The position numbers and the translations under genes are program-made. Shown piece after piece: positions 63,807-64,000 of a DNA stretch of 64,000 nt. The stretch comes from Flabesymbios commensalis. Lineage: Eukaryota; Annelida; Polychaeta; Terebellida; Flabelligeridae. Below the pieces are notes generated by a model, which saw nothing but the letters and a program-made list of their open reading frames with translations, did not search any database and was not told the DNA's origin. The stretch's first letter is position 1. Each line of letters opens with the position of its first letter. Where the stretch lies: positions 80,044,919 through 80,108,918 of the forward strand of contig OZ024908.1 of assembly GCA_964017125.1 (NCBI GenBank). The letters are read 5' to 3'.

Positions 63807-64000
63807 GTGGATTTGACTTGTTAAATCCGGGTTAATTCCTTCTATAGAGGCGCAGTAATTAATTAGCCCTATTTCCTTGTGCGTTGCTCGGGCGTGGCTG
63901 GCCAGCAGGGAATATATATAAGTGGTGGCTTAATTGCGACCAGTCGTGGTCATTGCGCAGCGGCTGGCGTGTGCGCTTTGTGACGGAAAATTTAAATCCC

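Overview
The window looks like nuclear DNA of a non-vertebrate animal, probably a marine invertebrate. It is AT-rich, its two host genes are cut into small exons by long introns, and the introns are packed with short inverted-repeat transposons, tRNA-derived SINEs, LINE fragments and satellites. I cannot fix the phylum from sequence alone. Nothing prokaryotic is present: no operons, CRISPR arrays or free-standing tRNA/rRNA genes.

Layout. 1-6.6 kb: microsatellites, a broken CR1/L2-like LINE (3145-4884, minus) and repeats. 6.67-16.26 kb: a complete five-exon gene on the minus strand for a 435-residue SLC16 (monocarboxylate-transporter-like) MFS protein. All splice junctions are GT/AG and phase 1. 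17-21.6 kb: a ~280-base AAT run, a second LINE fragment, a TTAA-flanked hairpin element and a GAAC run. 22.3-28.1 kb: a ~5.7 kb element with ~155-base terminal inverted repeats and degenerate plus-strand ORFs. The ORFs carry Cys motifs, acidic motifs like those of FEN1/XPG/PIN nucleases, and a Cys-rich tail, with no recognisable DDE transposase. I rate this the most interesting system here. 28.1-33.7 kb: repeat arrays and a SINE. 33.76-52.75 kb: nine minus-strand exons of a CaMKIV-like kinase, from the end of the N-lobe to the stop. The glycine loop and catalytic-lysine exons were not found. 52.8-64 kb: dense repeats, a candidate 3' terminal exon of an unknown minus-strand gene (55018-55155) and a 37-base satellite.

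Most of the repeats belong to a few families. T1, T2 and T4 all begin TTAACCCTT (or close variants) with TTAA at the edges, as expected of piggyBac-type MITEs. P3 has CCCAGCAAACACGA termini. P5 and P6 are smaller hairpins. One minisatellite (46.2-47.15 kb) appears to have been amplified from the terminal sequence of T4.

The two host genes have no evident functional link beyond sharing a strand. All readings were made by eye. Splice sites were checked for phase, but family assignments rest on motif recognition and not on a search.
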